In this document: positions 26,974 through 33,441 of the stretch, piece after piece | How the letters are laid out: every line of letters begins with the position of its first letter | Numbering within the stretch: position 1 is the stretch's first letter | NCBI GenBank assembly: GCA_937128505.1 | Contig: CAKZMM010000030.1 | Coordinates: forward strand, 1 to 33,441 | From: an uncultured Thermogutta sp. | Lineage (GTDB): Bacteria; Planctomycetota; Planctomycetia; Pirellulales; Thermoguttaceae | DNA length: 33,441 nucleotides | Reading direction: 5' to 3' | Notes under the pieces: model-generated | The model's database searches: none | What the model was told of the DNA's origin: nothing | The model's input: the letters and a program-made list of their open reading frames with translations, nothing else | Made by a program: the position numbers and the translations under genes

Positions 26974-28773
26974 ATGGTGGCAGTCAAGCTCTCTCCTCAG
27001 GTGTCGGTTTCCGGTCAGCAGTCTTCTCGGCAGTCCAAGAAAGTGCAGTGGTTCGCGGGTTGTTTCGGATCATCGGCGCAGCGGCGCGGTGCGATTGTTG
27101 TTTTATCCTCCATCTTGATGCTGATGTTGGCCGGCATGGTCGCTCTTTCGGTGGACTTGGGGTATGTCTACACGATTCAGACGGAGCTAAAACGGGCGAC
27201 GGACGCCGCCGCTTTGGCCGGGGCAGGTGCCCTCATTGAAGGTCCGGAAGCGGCCTACTTTCGCGCCGCCGACTTCCTGCTTCGCAACCCCGTCGGTTCC
27301 AGGATTCTTATCGAGGATGAAAACCGCACGCAGCGAATCGAGCAATGGCTCGCCGAGCATCCAGATGAATTTGAGTGCGCCGTGGGCCATTGGAATCCGA
27401 CTACCCGTACTTTCACGGAGAGTACCGATTTACCGTCCACCGTTCGGGTTGTAACGGCGTACCGAGCTGCGCCGCTATTTTTTGCCCGGGTTTTCGGATA
27501 TGACCAAGTGGAGGTACGCGCGGAGTCCATTGCGCGCTATCAGCCGCGAGACATCGTGTTGGTTTTGGATTTTTCTGCCTCGATGAACGACGACAGCGAG
27601 CTGCGGCGAATCAGCGAATTCGGCGAGCAGTGGCGACCGTGTGTTGAAGAAAGCTTGTACCAGATTTGGCAGGACCTAGGGTCGCCCGAGTACGGTACAC
27701 TTCCTTTCGCTCCCGATTACGTCACGCTTGTAGGCCTTGCACCCACCCGCGGCTGCCAGCCCCAAATTCATGTGAAATTTCTCGAATACGAAAGGAAAGT
27801 CTGGGTTCAATCTACGCTAGAGCTCTCTAATGTGGTGGTACAGTACTCGGATGGCAGCCGCGTGCGTTTTGACAACCTCTGTGGCACGAGCGGCACTTTC
27901 GGCAGTGGGTCCAAACAAATCGAACGTGTCTGGGTAAAATCCGGATGCAATGAAAGTGGCGAAGGGCCCGGTTACGGTGAGCGTTTCGAGCGATCTTGGA
28001 CCAACGACAATGCCCGGATCAAGAGTTGGTTCGGCCTGACTTGCGTCCCGTATCCTTATCCATCCGGCAGTTGGGACGAATACATCAACTACGTCAAGTC
28101 TAGCTCGTACATTCATGCGGCGAAATACCGCAAAAAATACGGCTTGATGACGCTGATCAACTACTGGCTGGAGCAGAAGCCAAAGTTCTCCGAAACCCCC
28201 GATTTATGGCGGACCAGTGCGGAACCAGTTTATAGCCTCAAGCAGGCCGTGGAGGTTTTCGTGGAACATCTGGGCCGGGTCGATTGCGGCGACCGGTTGG
28301 CTTTGGCAATTTATAATTCGTCGTCTGGATGGGGATTGCTCGAACACCCGTTTACCGATGATTACTCCGTGATCTCTTCGATCGTGCAACAGCGGCAAGC
28401 CGGTCATTATGACCGATATACCAACATCGGCGCGGGAATTCAGCAGGGTTGGATGCATCTGGATGCCCAGGGACGCGCCGGGGCCAAGAGAATCATCCTG
28501 CTCATGACCGATGGTTGGGCCAACCGTCCGCCGAGTAATCCGCGAGGCTTTGCCCTGGAGCAAGCGCAGATTGCCGCGAGCAAGAATTACACGATTATGA
28601 CAGTCAGCTTCAGCATCGAGGCGGATACCGAACTCATGGAGGAAATCGCCCAGATGACCGGCGGCGAGCATTTCAATGTGCCGGGCGGTAGCTCCGTCCA
28701 GGAATATCGCGAAGAACTGATCTCCGTTTTCCGAAGACTGGCTGACGACCGCCCGCTGGTGTTGGTCAAATAA
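26974..28773 (+). CDS. TadG-like membrane protein with von Willebrand factor A domain carrying a large insertion
   Basis: A 599-residue protein. Residues 37-85 match the N-terminus of TadG/Flp-pilus-assembly proteins: RRGAIVVLSSILML, a single membrane helix, then SVDLGYVYTIQTELKRATDA. The rest should be outside the membrane. A von Willebrand A domain follows with metal-site (MIDAS) residues DFSAS (199-203), Thr483 in YTNIGAG and Asp513 in LMTDGWA, so metal-dependent ligand binding looks intact. Between the first MIDAS motif and the next core strand lie about 200 extra residues (about 210-412) with four or more Cys and a beta-rich stretch (VVVQYSDGSRVRFDN). TadG-type proteins take part in surface adhesion or pilus systems. 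AGGAG at 26961-26965 sets the start. No other tad genes are nearby. Confidence 0.88.
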   Translation: MVAVKLSPQVSVSGQQSSRQSKKVQWFAGCFGSSAQRRGAIVVLSSILMLMLAGMVALSVDLGYVYTIQTELKRATDAAALAGAGALIEGPEAAYFRAADFLLRNPVGSRILIEDENRTQRIEQWLAEHPDEFECAVGHWNPTTRTFTESTDLPSTVRVVTAYRAAPLFFARVFGYDQVEVRAESIARYQPRDIVLVLDFSASMNDDSELRRISEFGEQWRPCVEESLYQIWQDLGSPEYGTLPFAPDYVTLVGLAPTRGCQPQIHVKFLEYERKVWVQSTLELSNVVVQYSDGSRVRFDNLCGTSGTFGSGSKQIERVWVKSGCNESGEGPGYGERFERSWTNDNARIKSWFGLTCVPYPYPSGSWDEYINYVKSSSYIHAAKYRKKYGLMTLINYWLEQKPKFSETPDLWRTSAEPVYSLKQAVEVFVEHLGRVDCGDRLALAIYNSSSGWGLLEHPFTDDYSVISSIVQQRQAGHYDRYTNIGAGIQQGWMHLDAQGRAGAKRIILLMTDGWANRPPSNPRGFALEQAQIAASKNYTIMTVSFSIEADTELMEEIAQMTGGEHFNVPGGSSVQEYREELISVFRRLADDRPLVLVK

Positions 28774-28776
28774 AGG

Positions 28777-28797
28777 AAAAAAGCAGATCATTCTGCC
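28777..28797 (-). terminator. Rho-independent terminator for the hydrolase-like gene
   Basis: Read on the minus strand, GCAGA and TCTGC (28792-28796 and 28783-28787) form a five-base-pair stem with a four-base loop, followed by six T (28777-28782). It sits 20 bp past the stop of the minus-strand gene, in the 43-bp gap between convergent genes. The stem is short, so strength is uncertain. Confidence 0.6.
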
Positions 28798-28816
28798 GGG
28801 GGTGCGCACTTCCCGG

Positions 28817-30199
28817 CTATTTCTGACCCGGTGCTTGTCGCTTGCTCCACGGGTAATCGCGCTTGACTACTTGAAGTTCGATAAATCGCACGAGGATCGC
28901 TTCCACGTTCAACTGCGGCACCCCCAGCAGGCTTGTCCCCTGGAGTTTGGTTCCCAATTGACCGAAATACAGCGTCTTTTGGTTGGCGGGGAGATCGGCA
29001 TCCCCCGGCCGAGCACGTTCCAAAATCGCATAGACCCGTTTGGCATCCGAGAGGAACCGCGACTCGGCCTGTCCCACCAGCATCAAGAGGGGGAGTTGCC
29101 CGCGGATTACCGGGTGATTTAATGCCGGTTGGAGATCCAGCCCCCGAAAATTCCACGGGGGCGAAATCAACACCAGGGCCTTCACATCTTGCCCCTGCTT
29201 GACACCCGGATATTGGGGCCAGCTCCAGTCTAGTCGAGCCCAATTCAGGGCAACGGCCGCGCCCATCTCGGCCCCGATGATAGTGAGCTTCTCGATATTT
29301 ACCGCTTCGGAATTGTTCTTTTCCACCAAGAACCGTTTCCAGGTTTCCATGTCGTATTGAACCATGGCGGCGAAATCAGCCGGACCAAGCCGTTCGGCAT
29401 CGAGGGCATCTCCGCCCCCTCGCGGCCCCAATCGCCGCCGACTCTGCCCATGCCCCCGCAAATCCGGGGCCAAGATCGCAAATCCTTGGTCCTGCAAAAC
29501 GGGGATCAGCGGGGCGAAGTCGCTGCGGCTTCCTTTCCACATGTGCAGTACGACCACGGGAACTGCCTCTTTGCCCGAATGGCTCGGATAGAAGGTCGCA
29601 TGTAATTCGACGCCGCCCCCCGGTTCCAAGGTCCGTTGGACCACTTCCTCCGGAGTAGGCGGGGGTTTTTTCTTCGGCGGAGCGGGCGTGGGCGGTGCCG
29701 GTTTGGGAGGCTGCGAAGCCTGTCCCGACGGAGCGGCCCCCGGCCCTGGCTGAGGGCGGGCTTGACCGGGGTTGGCCGCAGGGGGAGTAGCTGGCTGAGC
29801 CCCCGGCGGCGATGGCTGCGGTTGTGCCCGAGGTTGCGGTGTCGGTTGCCCCTGCGGTGGTATCTGGGGTTGTGACACAGGCGGAAGCGGTATCGGAAGC
29901 GGAGGAGAGTTGCCCAATGCTCCTGCTTGCGGCGGCACGGGTGGCGGCTGAGGAATCGGAGGTCCCCCCGGGTTCTGTGAATAAGCCGCACGGATCGCTC
30001 CATTCCAGCACAGCAATCCCGCAAGCGCAAGTATCGCTAAGAGGGAAATCCCAAGGAGCCGTTTTCTGCGATAGGCCCCGCCGCTCCAATTTCCCGGGAA
30101 ACCCATCCGCTGACGCAGTGCACTGGTGCGCGATGCCGCCCGGTCTCTTCTATTGAGCACCCAAAGCTCTTTCGACCAAGGGAAATGACTTTTTTCCAT
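28817..30199 (-). CDS. Membrane-anchored alpha/beta-hydrolase-fold protein with degenerate catalytic residues
   Basis: About 460 residues from ATG 30199 (the frame is open to 30370; the ribosome binding site is weak, and ATG 30106 is another choice). A membrane helix at 48-66 is followed by a Pro/Gln-rich linker of about 110 residues (75-185) and then an alpha/beta-hydrolase fold (200-445). The fold is recognised from VPVVVLHMWKGSRSDF, then GFAILAPDLRGHGQSRR. The nucleophile elbow reads GAEMGA (309-314), with Glu311 where Ser is expected in GxSxG. The usual acid position reads LMLVGQAESRF, and the region that normally has the catalytic His reads KLQGTSLLG. It may therefore be a binding protein rather than an esterase. 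The linker suggests reach into the periplasm. Confidence 0.82.
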   Translation of the reverse strand: MEKSHFPWSKELWVLNRRDRAASRTSALRQRMGFPGNWSGGAYRRKRLLGISLLAILALAGLLCWNGAIRAAYSQNPGGPPIPQPPPVPPQAGALGNSPPLPIPLPPVSQPQIPPQGQPTPQPRAQPQPSPPGAQPATPPAANPGQARPQPGPGAAPSGQASQPPKPAPPTPAPPKKKPPPTPEEVVQRTLEPGGGVELHATFYPSHSGKEAVPVVVLHMWKGSRSDFAPLIPVLQDQGFAILAPDLRGHGQSRRRLGPRGGGDALDAERLGPADFAAMVQYDMETWKRFLVEKNNSEAVNIEKLTIIGAEMGAAVALNWARLDWSWPQYPGVKQGQDVKALVLISPPWNFRGLDLQPALNHPVIRGQLPLLMLVGQAESRFLSDAKRVYAILERARPGDADLPANQKTLYFGQLGTKLQGTSLLGVPQLNVEAILVRFIELQVVKRDYPWSKRQAPGQK

Positions 30200-30340
30200 G
30201 GCTTTATTCCGCTTCTTATGTTTTGGCAAACCGCGGTTTCTAGTGAACAGCCAAATGACCCACCCGCAAAACGTTCCCTTCCTTTTGGCGAGACTGGTTC
30301 CGGCGAACTGCTTTTTTAATCCTCCAGATTTTCGTGTCCC

Positions 30341-30490
30341 GGCAAGAAGTCGATGCTCTGGCAAAAACACTATGCTCCGGCAAAAAAACTACGCTTTGGC
30401 AGAAAGACTATGCTCGGCACGAAGACTTTGCTTTGCCAAAACACAAAACACTATGCTTTGGCAAAAAACTGTGCTTCGGCAAAAAGACCT
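30341..30490. repeat. 19-bp tandem array, about eight units
   Basis: Units start at 30341, 30360, 30379, 30398, and so on to about 30490, with consensus GGCAAAAANACTATGCTYY. Most are 18 or 19 bp; one near 30435-30459 is enlarged to about 25 bp by an extra CAAAACA. Copies are contiguous, and each differs from the consensus at two to five places. Confidence 0.93.
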
Positions 30491-30501
30491 CCACGCCTAA
30501 A

Positions 30502-30576
30502 TCCACTAAATGATCAAAAACATGTATCCGGTAAATGGCTAAAGAGTTATCTCCGGCAAATGGTCAAAAGGAATGT
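30502..30576. repeat. 25-bp tandem repeat, three copies
   Basis: Units start at 30502, 30527 and 30552. The heads are TCCACTAAATGATCAAA, TCCGGTAAATGGCTAAA and TCCGGCAAATGGTCAAA. Confidence 0.9.
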
Positions 30577-30612
30577 GGGCATACGCGTTTCAGCCAAGCC
30601 TGCAAAGCTCAT

Positions 30613-30662
30613 AAAGAAAAAGCTAATACGGAATCACAAAGAAAAAGCGCATAACGAATATG
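30613..30662. repeat. 25-bp tandem repeat, two copies
   Basis: AAAGAAAAAGC starts at 30613 and again at 30638, with related tails (TAATACGGAATCAC / GCATAACGAATATG). It has the same period as the preceding array but a different sequence. Confidence 0.85.
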
Positions 30663-30950
30663 ACCTCGATCCGGAACAAGCACGAGCGACAGGCCGCCCC
30701 GGTGTATCAAGAACGTCAAAACCTCCGCTTACTCGCACCAGGGGAGTAATCACGCCCCAATACCTGATGGTAACCCCGGTGTGTCGAAGCGTCAATCATA
30801 CGACCGGTAAGGCCGCTTCCGGGTTCTCGCCCTAGGTGATAAGAAGCAGGAAAGGACTCCGAAATGAAAAACCGGGGCTACGCCAGATAGCATTGCGCTT
30901 ACATTGCGTCGGTCCAGATTCCCTCCGGATAAACCCCGTTTCTCCATTTG

Positions 30951-30978
30951 CTACTGTTCAACTGCTCCTGTTCAATGA
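30951..30978. repeat. 14-bp tandem repeat, two copies
   Basis: GCTACTGTTCAACT (30951-30964) is followed by GCTCCTGTTCAATG (30965-30978). Confidence 0.8.
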
Positions 30979-31547
30979 AAGGGTATTCTTCTTGCCCAAT
31001 GTAGGAGTATCCCCCCTCTCTCCCCCATGTAATAAAGAGGGCATCCGCTAAATTCTCTATTACTTCATTTTCTCTTACTTCTCGGGGGAAAATGGGGCGA
31101 GGCGACAGAGCATCCCGCCACTCTCCGGCGCCGCGGGAGGATTGCTTTTTCCGGGATTGATGCGAGGGGGGGCCCCTCGCGTGGGATGGGGCGAGAAGAA
31201 GCTCCGCAGGAGCCGGAGGCCAAATTTTGGTCCCGGGTTTATCTTCTATCCAAAGCCTTTCTTCCCGCTTCCGACCTTTTCTTCAAAAGGATAAGAATTA
31301 GGTGCCGGGCACCGAAGGTCAAAAAATTCGTGCCGAACAGGGATCCACGAACTTGCAAATGCCGTGGCAATCACTGCCTGCTGCATCACACCGGCAAGAA
31401 ACTGAATATCCTCGAAAATTCCCGGTGATCGGCCCCCCCTCCGGATGCGACTCTCCCGGCGTGCCACGCTTCCGGCAATGCCGCGCCGCCGGCAAATCCG
31501 CCGGCAAATCCCTGCGGCACAGAGTCGTCGACGACCGCCTGATTCGC

Positions 31548-32213
31548 CTAGTACATGGCGGCGGCATCCGCCGCAAATAAAGCCCGGGGATCGTGGGGAT
31601 AGAAATACCGCCCCAAATGGTCGGCCACTACCCGAATGAAGTCTCGGCGAAAATCGGCCTCGCGGATCTCGGCGGCAGAAACCACGTGGTTCGGCGGATG
31701 AAGAATGAGCGGAGGACGCCGCTCGAAAACGACTTCGCCCGTCTGACAGTCGAAGACCCGCAACGTCAGATCCGCTCGACCCTGGTAAATCGTTTGCCCC
31801 TTATGCAGCCGAAAATCATTGAGGTCGATGGCGACAAGCATCTCGGCCGATAAAGCCTGCCCCACTTCTACGTAGTCGTTCCAGGTATGGACATCCATCC
31901 ACTCTTCCACCCGTTGAGGGGGGATGATCTCAATACCTTTGACATTTTGCTGGAGCAACCGAGCGAGTGCTCGGGCCAAATCCTTAGCCACATTCGGATA
32001 GGCATAAATCGATTGGGTGGAGGCGGTGCATACGACGGCGACCCGCTTTTCCCGCAACCCGTTGAATTGGGCCGGCACATTCGGTCCTTTGATCAGCCAG
32101 GCGGCGGTGGCCAAGGCACTGGCGCAGCCCGGGGCGATGATCAGCAAGACAAGCCCCAGCCCGGCAAGGCCAGCCCATAGCCTGCGTGCAGAAGTGCCGC
32201 GATCAAACTGCAT
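31548..32213 (-). CDS. Exported probable lipoprotein of unknown function
   Basis: A 221-residue protein with an N-terminal signal (RRLWAGLAGLGLVLLIIAPGC). Cys30 follows an APG, a weak but possible lipobox, so a lipoprotein is likely but not certain. The mature part opens with REKRVAVVCTASTQSIYAYPN and a helix KDLARALARLLQQ, then VEEWMDVHTWNDYVEVGQALSAEMLVAIDLNDFRL in outline. This order of beta strand, helix and a 'location of activity' strand recalls the periplasmic nucleotide-independent folds of the TolB-N / CsgG-like / LptE-like type, but no family can be named. CCAGGAG about nine bases upstream supports ATG 32213. The gene stands alone. Confidence 0.75.
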   Translation of the reverse strand: MQFDRGTSARRLWAGLAGLGLVLLIIAPGCASALATAAWLIKGPNVPAQFNGLREKRVAVVCTASTQSIYAYPNVAKDLARALARLLQQNVKGIEIIPPQRVEEWMDVHTWNDYVEVGQALSAEMLVAIDLNDFRLHKGQTIYQGRADLTLRVFDCQTGEVVFERRPPLILHPPNHVVSAAEIREADFRRDFIRVVADHLGRYFYPHDPRALFAADAAAMY

Positions 32214-32417
32214 GCGATAAACTCCTGGAGAGCTTCTCCGCTCATTTTGGGTTGATACGTGTTATTGTTGAGTTCATGCGTGTTATCCGCGATCTTCGCC
32301 CCGGCATCACCTGATTTGCCCTCAAAATGCCACGTAGCAGGTTTTCGAGGATGCAACGCGGCGCACTGTCGCCGTGATTTGGAGCCCAGTAAAAACGCGA
32401 GTGCAGGTTTCAACCGA

Positions 32418-32499
32418 TTCTGAAAATACCCCGATCTCAAAAGACGGTAGCCCCGAGGTTCTGAGAATACCCCGCTGTCAAAAGCTGTTAGCCGCTGGT
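32418..32499. repeat. 41-bp tandem repeat, two copies
   Basis: TTCTGAAAATACCCCGATCT at 32418 recurs as TTCTGAGAATACCCCGCTGT at 32459; both continue with CAAAAG and a TAGCC element. Confidence 0.88.
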
Positions 32500-32771
32500 T
32501 TCCGACCTCAATCTTGCAAAAGCCTTGCGGCCACAAGAAAGGAAGCCAAAGCCGGGTGTAGACAACCGGAAAAAAACGTGGCGAAAAAACAAAAGTCAAA
32601 GAGTCTTGTTGGCAACCGGTACGTTGGCTGAAAACTGATACGCTCGAAAACTCAAGCGGGAAACCATGATTGCGAAATACACGCGGCAGAATAGCCAAAT
32701 TGCCCCCGTTATCGCAAGAGAGGTTTTTCGGTCGCGCATGCACAATTAACGTCGCGCAGGGACAAGTAAGC

Positions 32772-32840
32772 AAGTGCATTAACTCAGTGAGCGAGTGCTT
32801 TAACTGAGTAAATTAAGGGAATGATTTAACTGAGTGAAAA
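32772..32840. repeat. Degenerate 22-27-bp tandem repeat, three copies
   Basis: The element AGTGCATTAACTCAGTGA (32773), AGTGCTTTAACTGAGTAA (32794) and ATGATTTAACTGAGTGAA (32821) recurs with varied tails. Confidence 0.87.
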
Positions 32841-32860
32841 TGGAGAAAGGCCTTGTACTC

Positions 32861-32910
32861 CCGTTGAAAGGAGTGAAGCTGCACGCCGTTCAAAGGAATG
32901 AAGCTGCGCG
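32861..32910. repeat. 25-bp tandem repeat, two copies
   Basis: CCGTTGAAAGGAGTGAAGCT at 32861 is followed at 32886 by CCGTTCAAAGGAATGAAGCT; only three differences over 25 bp. Confidence 0.94.
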
Positions 32911-33013
32911 TCCTGCTTCACTCGGGCATGCCTCAGAGGAAGGAAATCTATATCTTCCCGACGTTATTTGTTCGTACATTTGCTACTTTGCATCCCGCTG
33001 CGACCTTTTCCTA

Positions 33014-33047
33014 TTTTGCCGGAGTACGCCTTTTCCCGGAGTACACC
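33014..33047. repeat. 17-bp tandem repeat, two copies
   Basis: TTTTGCCGGAGTACGCC (33014-33030) is followed by TTTTCCCGGAGTACACC (33031-33047); two differences. Confidence 0.92.
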
Positions 33048-33128
33048 GAAATCGGGACCCGGAGAATGCTGCTTCCCTTGCTTCATGCCGGGATTTGCGG
33101 CAGAGACATGGGCCCAGTACCTCCCGTC

Positions 33129-33172
33129 GGCAGAATCTTTGCAATCATTAGGCAGAATCTTCCCGATCATTA
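33129..33172. repeat. 22-bp tandem repeat, two copies
   Basis: GGCAGAATCTTTGCAATCAT at 33129 is followed at 33151 by GGCAGAATCTTCCCGATCAT; both 22-bp units end in TA. Confidence 0.93.
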
Positions 33173-33441
33173 GTCAGCCGGCGATCAATCCATTAAATCC
33201 CGGAAGGGGCTACTCGATTTTTCCCTAGAGTCACTATACTTTTCGGTCAGCCGAACTTCTCATTAACCCGATCCTCGGCCGGATTACGCGAGCAGCCCCC
33301 TTAGCGTTTTCCCATTTCATGCTGATTCCAGAACTCACAGGAGGATTCGGCCCCCCTGCATTATCGTGTGTGCGTCAGTTTTGTAGGTAGGCGTTTTGGG
33401 GTGGCGGGTGCCAGAAGCTGTCCCAGCAGGAGCGTTCACTC

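Larger units (their letters stand above)
30200..31547. other. Intergenic region of about 1.35 kb with several arrays
   Basis: Repeat loci at 30341, 30502, 30613 and 30951 fill much of it, and a 77-bp-spaced similarity (CCCCGGTGT, then CGTCAA) lies at 30697 and 30774. An open frame at 30353-30835 translates the arrays and is not a credible gene. Confidence 0.6.
32214..33441. other. Terminal non-coding region of about 1.2 kb
   Basis: At least five repeat loci (32418, 32772, 32861, 33014, 33129) and no supported gene. AGGAGG at 33339-33344 is followed only by distant GTG codons; the frame open from 33368 to the edge has poor spacing and is not called. Confidence 0.6.

Noticed and set aside
30353-30835. 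Open frame of 160 codons
   Set aside because: Its first part is the 19-bp array in translation; no ribosome binding site, no recognisable domain.
33319-33441. Possible gene start at the right edge (AGGAGG at 33339)
   Set aside because: The ATG before it is closed by TAG after 23 codons, and the GTG frame open to the edge begins 23 bp after the binding site.

Overview
The window looks like chromosomal DNA of a planctomycete, most likely in or near the Pirellulales (possibly a Thermogutta-like thermophile; the genus is only a guess). The inference rests on the gene mix: a Ser/Thr kinase of Hanks type, an iduronate-sulfatase-like sulfatase, a Gfo/Idh/MocA oxidoreductase, a pectate-lyase-3 beta-helix protein, a TadG-like protein with a von Willebrand A domain, a two-domain M16 peptidase, and several low-complexity lipoproteins, with most genes standing alone between long non-coding gaps. 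No rRNA, tRNA, IS element, phage gene or CRISPR array is visible.

Layout. 1-656: 5' part of a Pro/Gln/Glu-rich lipoprotein (minus). 1280-2257: protein kinase. 2492-3772: LarA-type protein (minus). 4853-6538: beta-helix protein. 6762-7811: TauE/SafE permease, whose end overlaps the convergent tRNA methyltransferase gene trmL (7792-8271). 8614-9792: Gfo/Idh/MocA oxidoreductase (minus). 10624-11226: membrane-anchored protein of unknown function. 12023-13083: thiS-thiG, the only clear operon. 13599-15149: sulfatase (minus). 15978-16361: cupin. 16743-18758: ligA. 19252-20763: Gly/Pro/Ser-rich lipoprotein. 21582-22598: aldo/keto reductase with a Tat signal. 22838-25573: M16 peptidase (minus). 26974-28773: TadG/VWA protein. 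28817-30199: alpha/beta-hydrolase-like protein with a degenerate active site (minus). 31548-32213: exported hypothetical protein (minus). The remainder is non-coding. The genes do not form one pathway: thiazole synthesis, DNA joining, tRNA modification and protein processing are mixed with export and surface proteins.

The most unusual feature is in the gaps. Nearly every intergenic region longer than about 200 bp contains one or more short direct or tandem repeats of 2 to 8 copies, with unit lengths of about 10 to 41 bp (most often 19-29 bp). Each locus has its own unrelated unit sequence. Some copies are exact and some are strongly diverged. The non-low-complexity coding regions show nothing similar by eye. 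Several repeats touch gene boundaries (the thiG stop, the M16 gene stop, the ribosome binding site of the aldo/keto reductase). This looks like ongoing local duplication followed by decay, and it may explain the long gaps. All coordinates and repeat periods were read by hand; no database or repeat-finding program was run.
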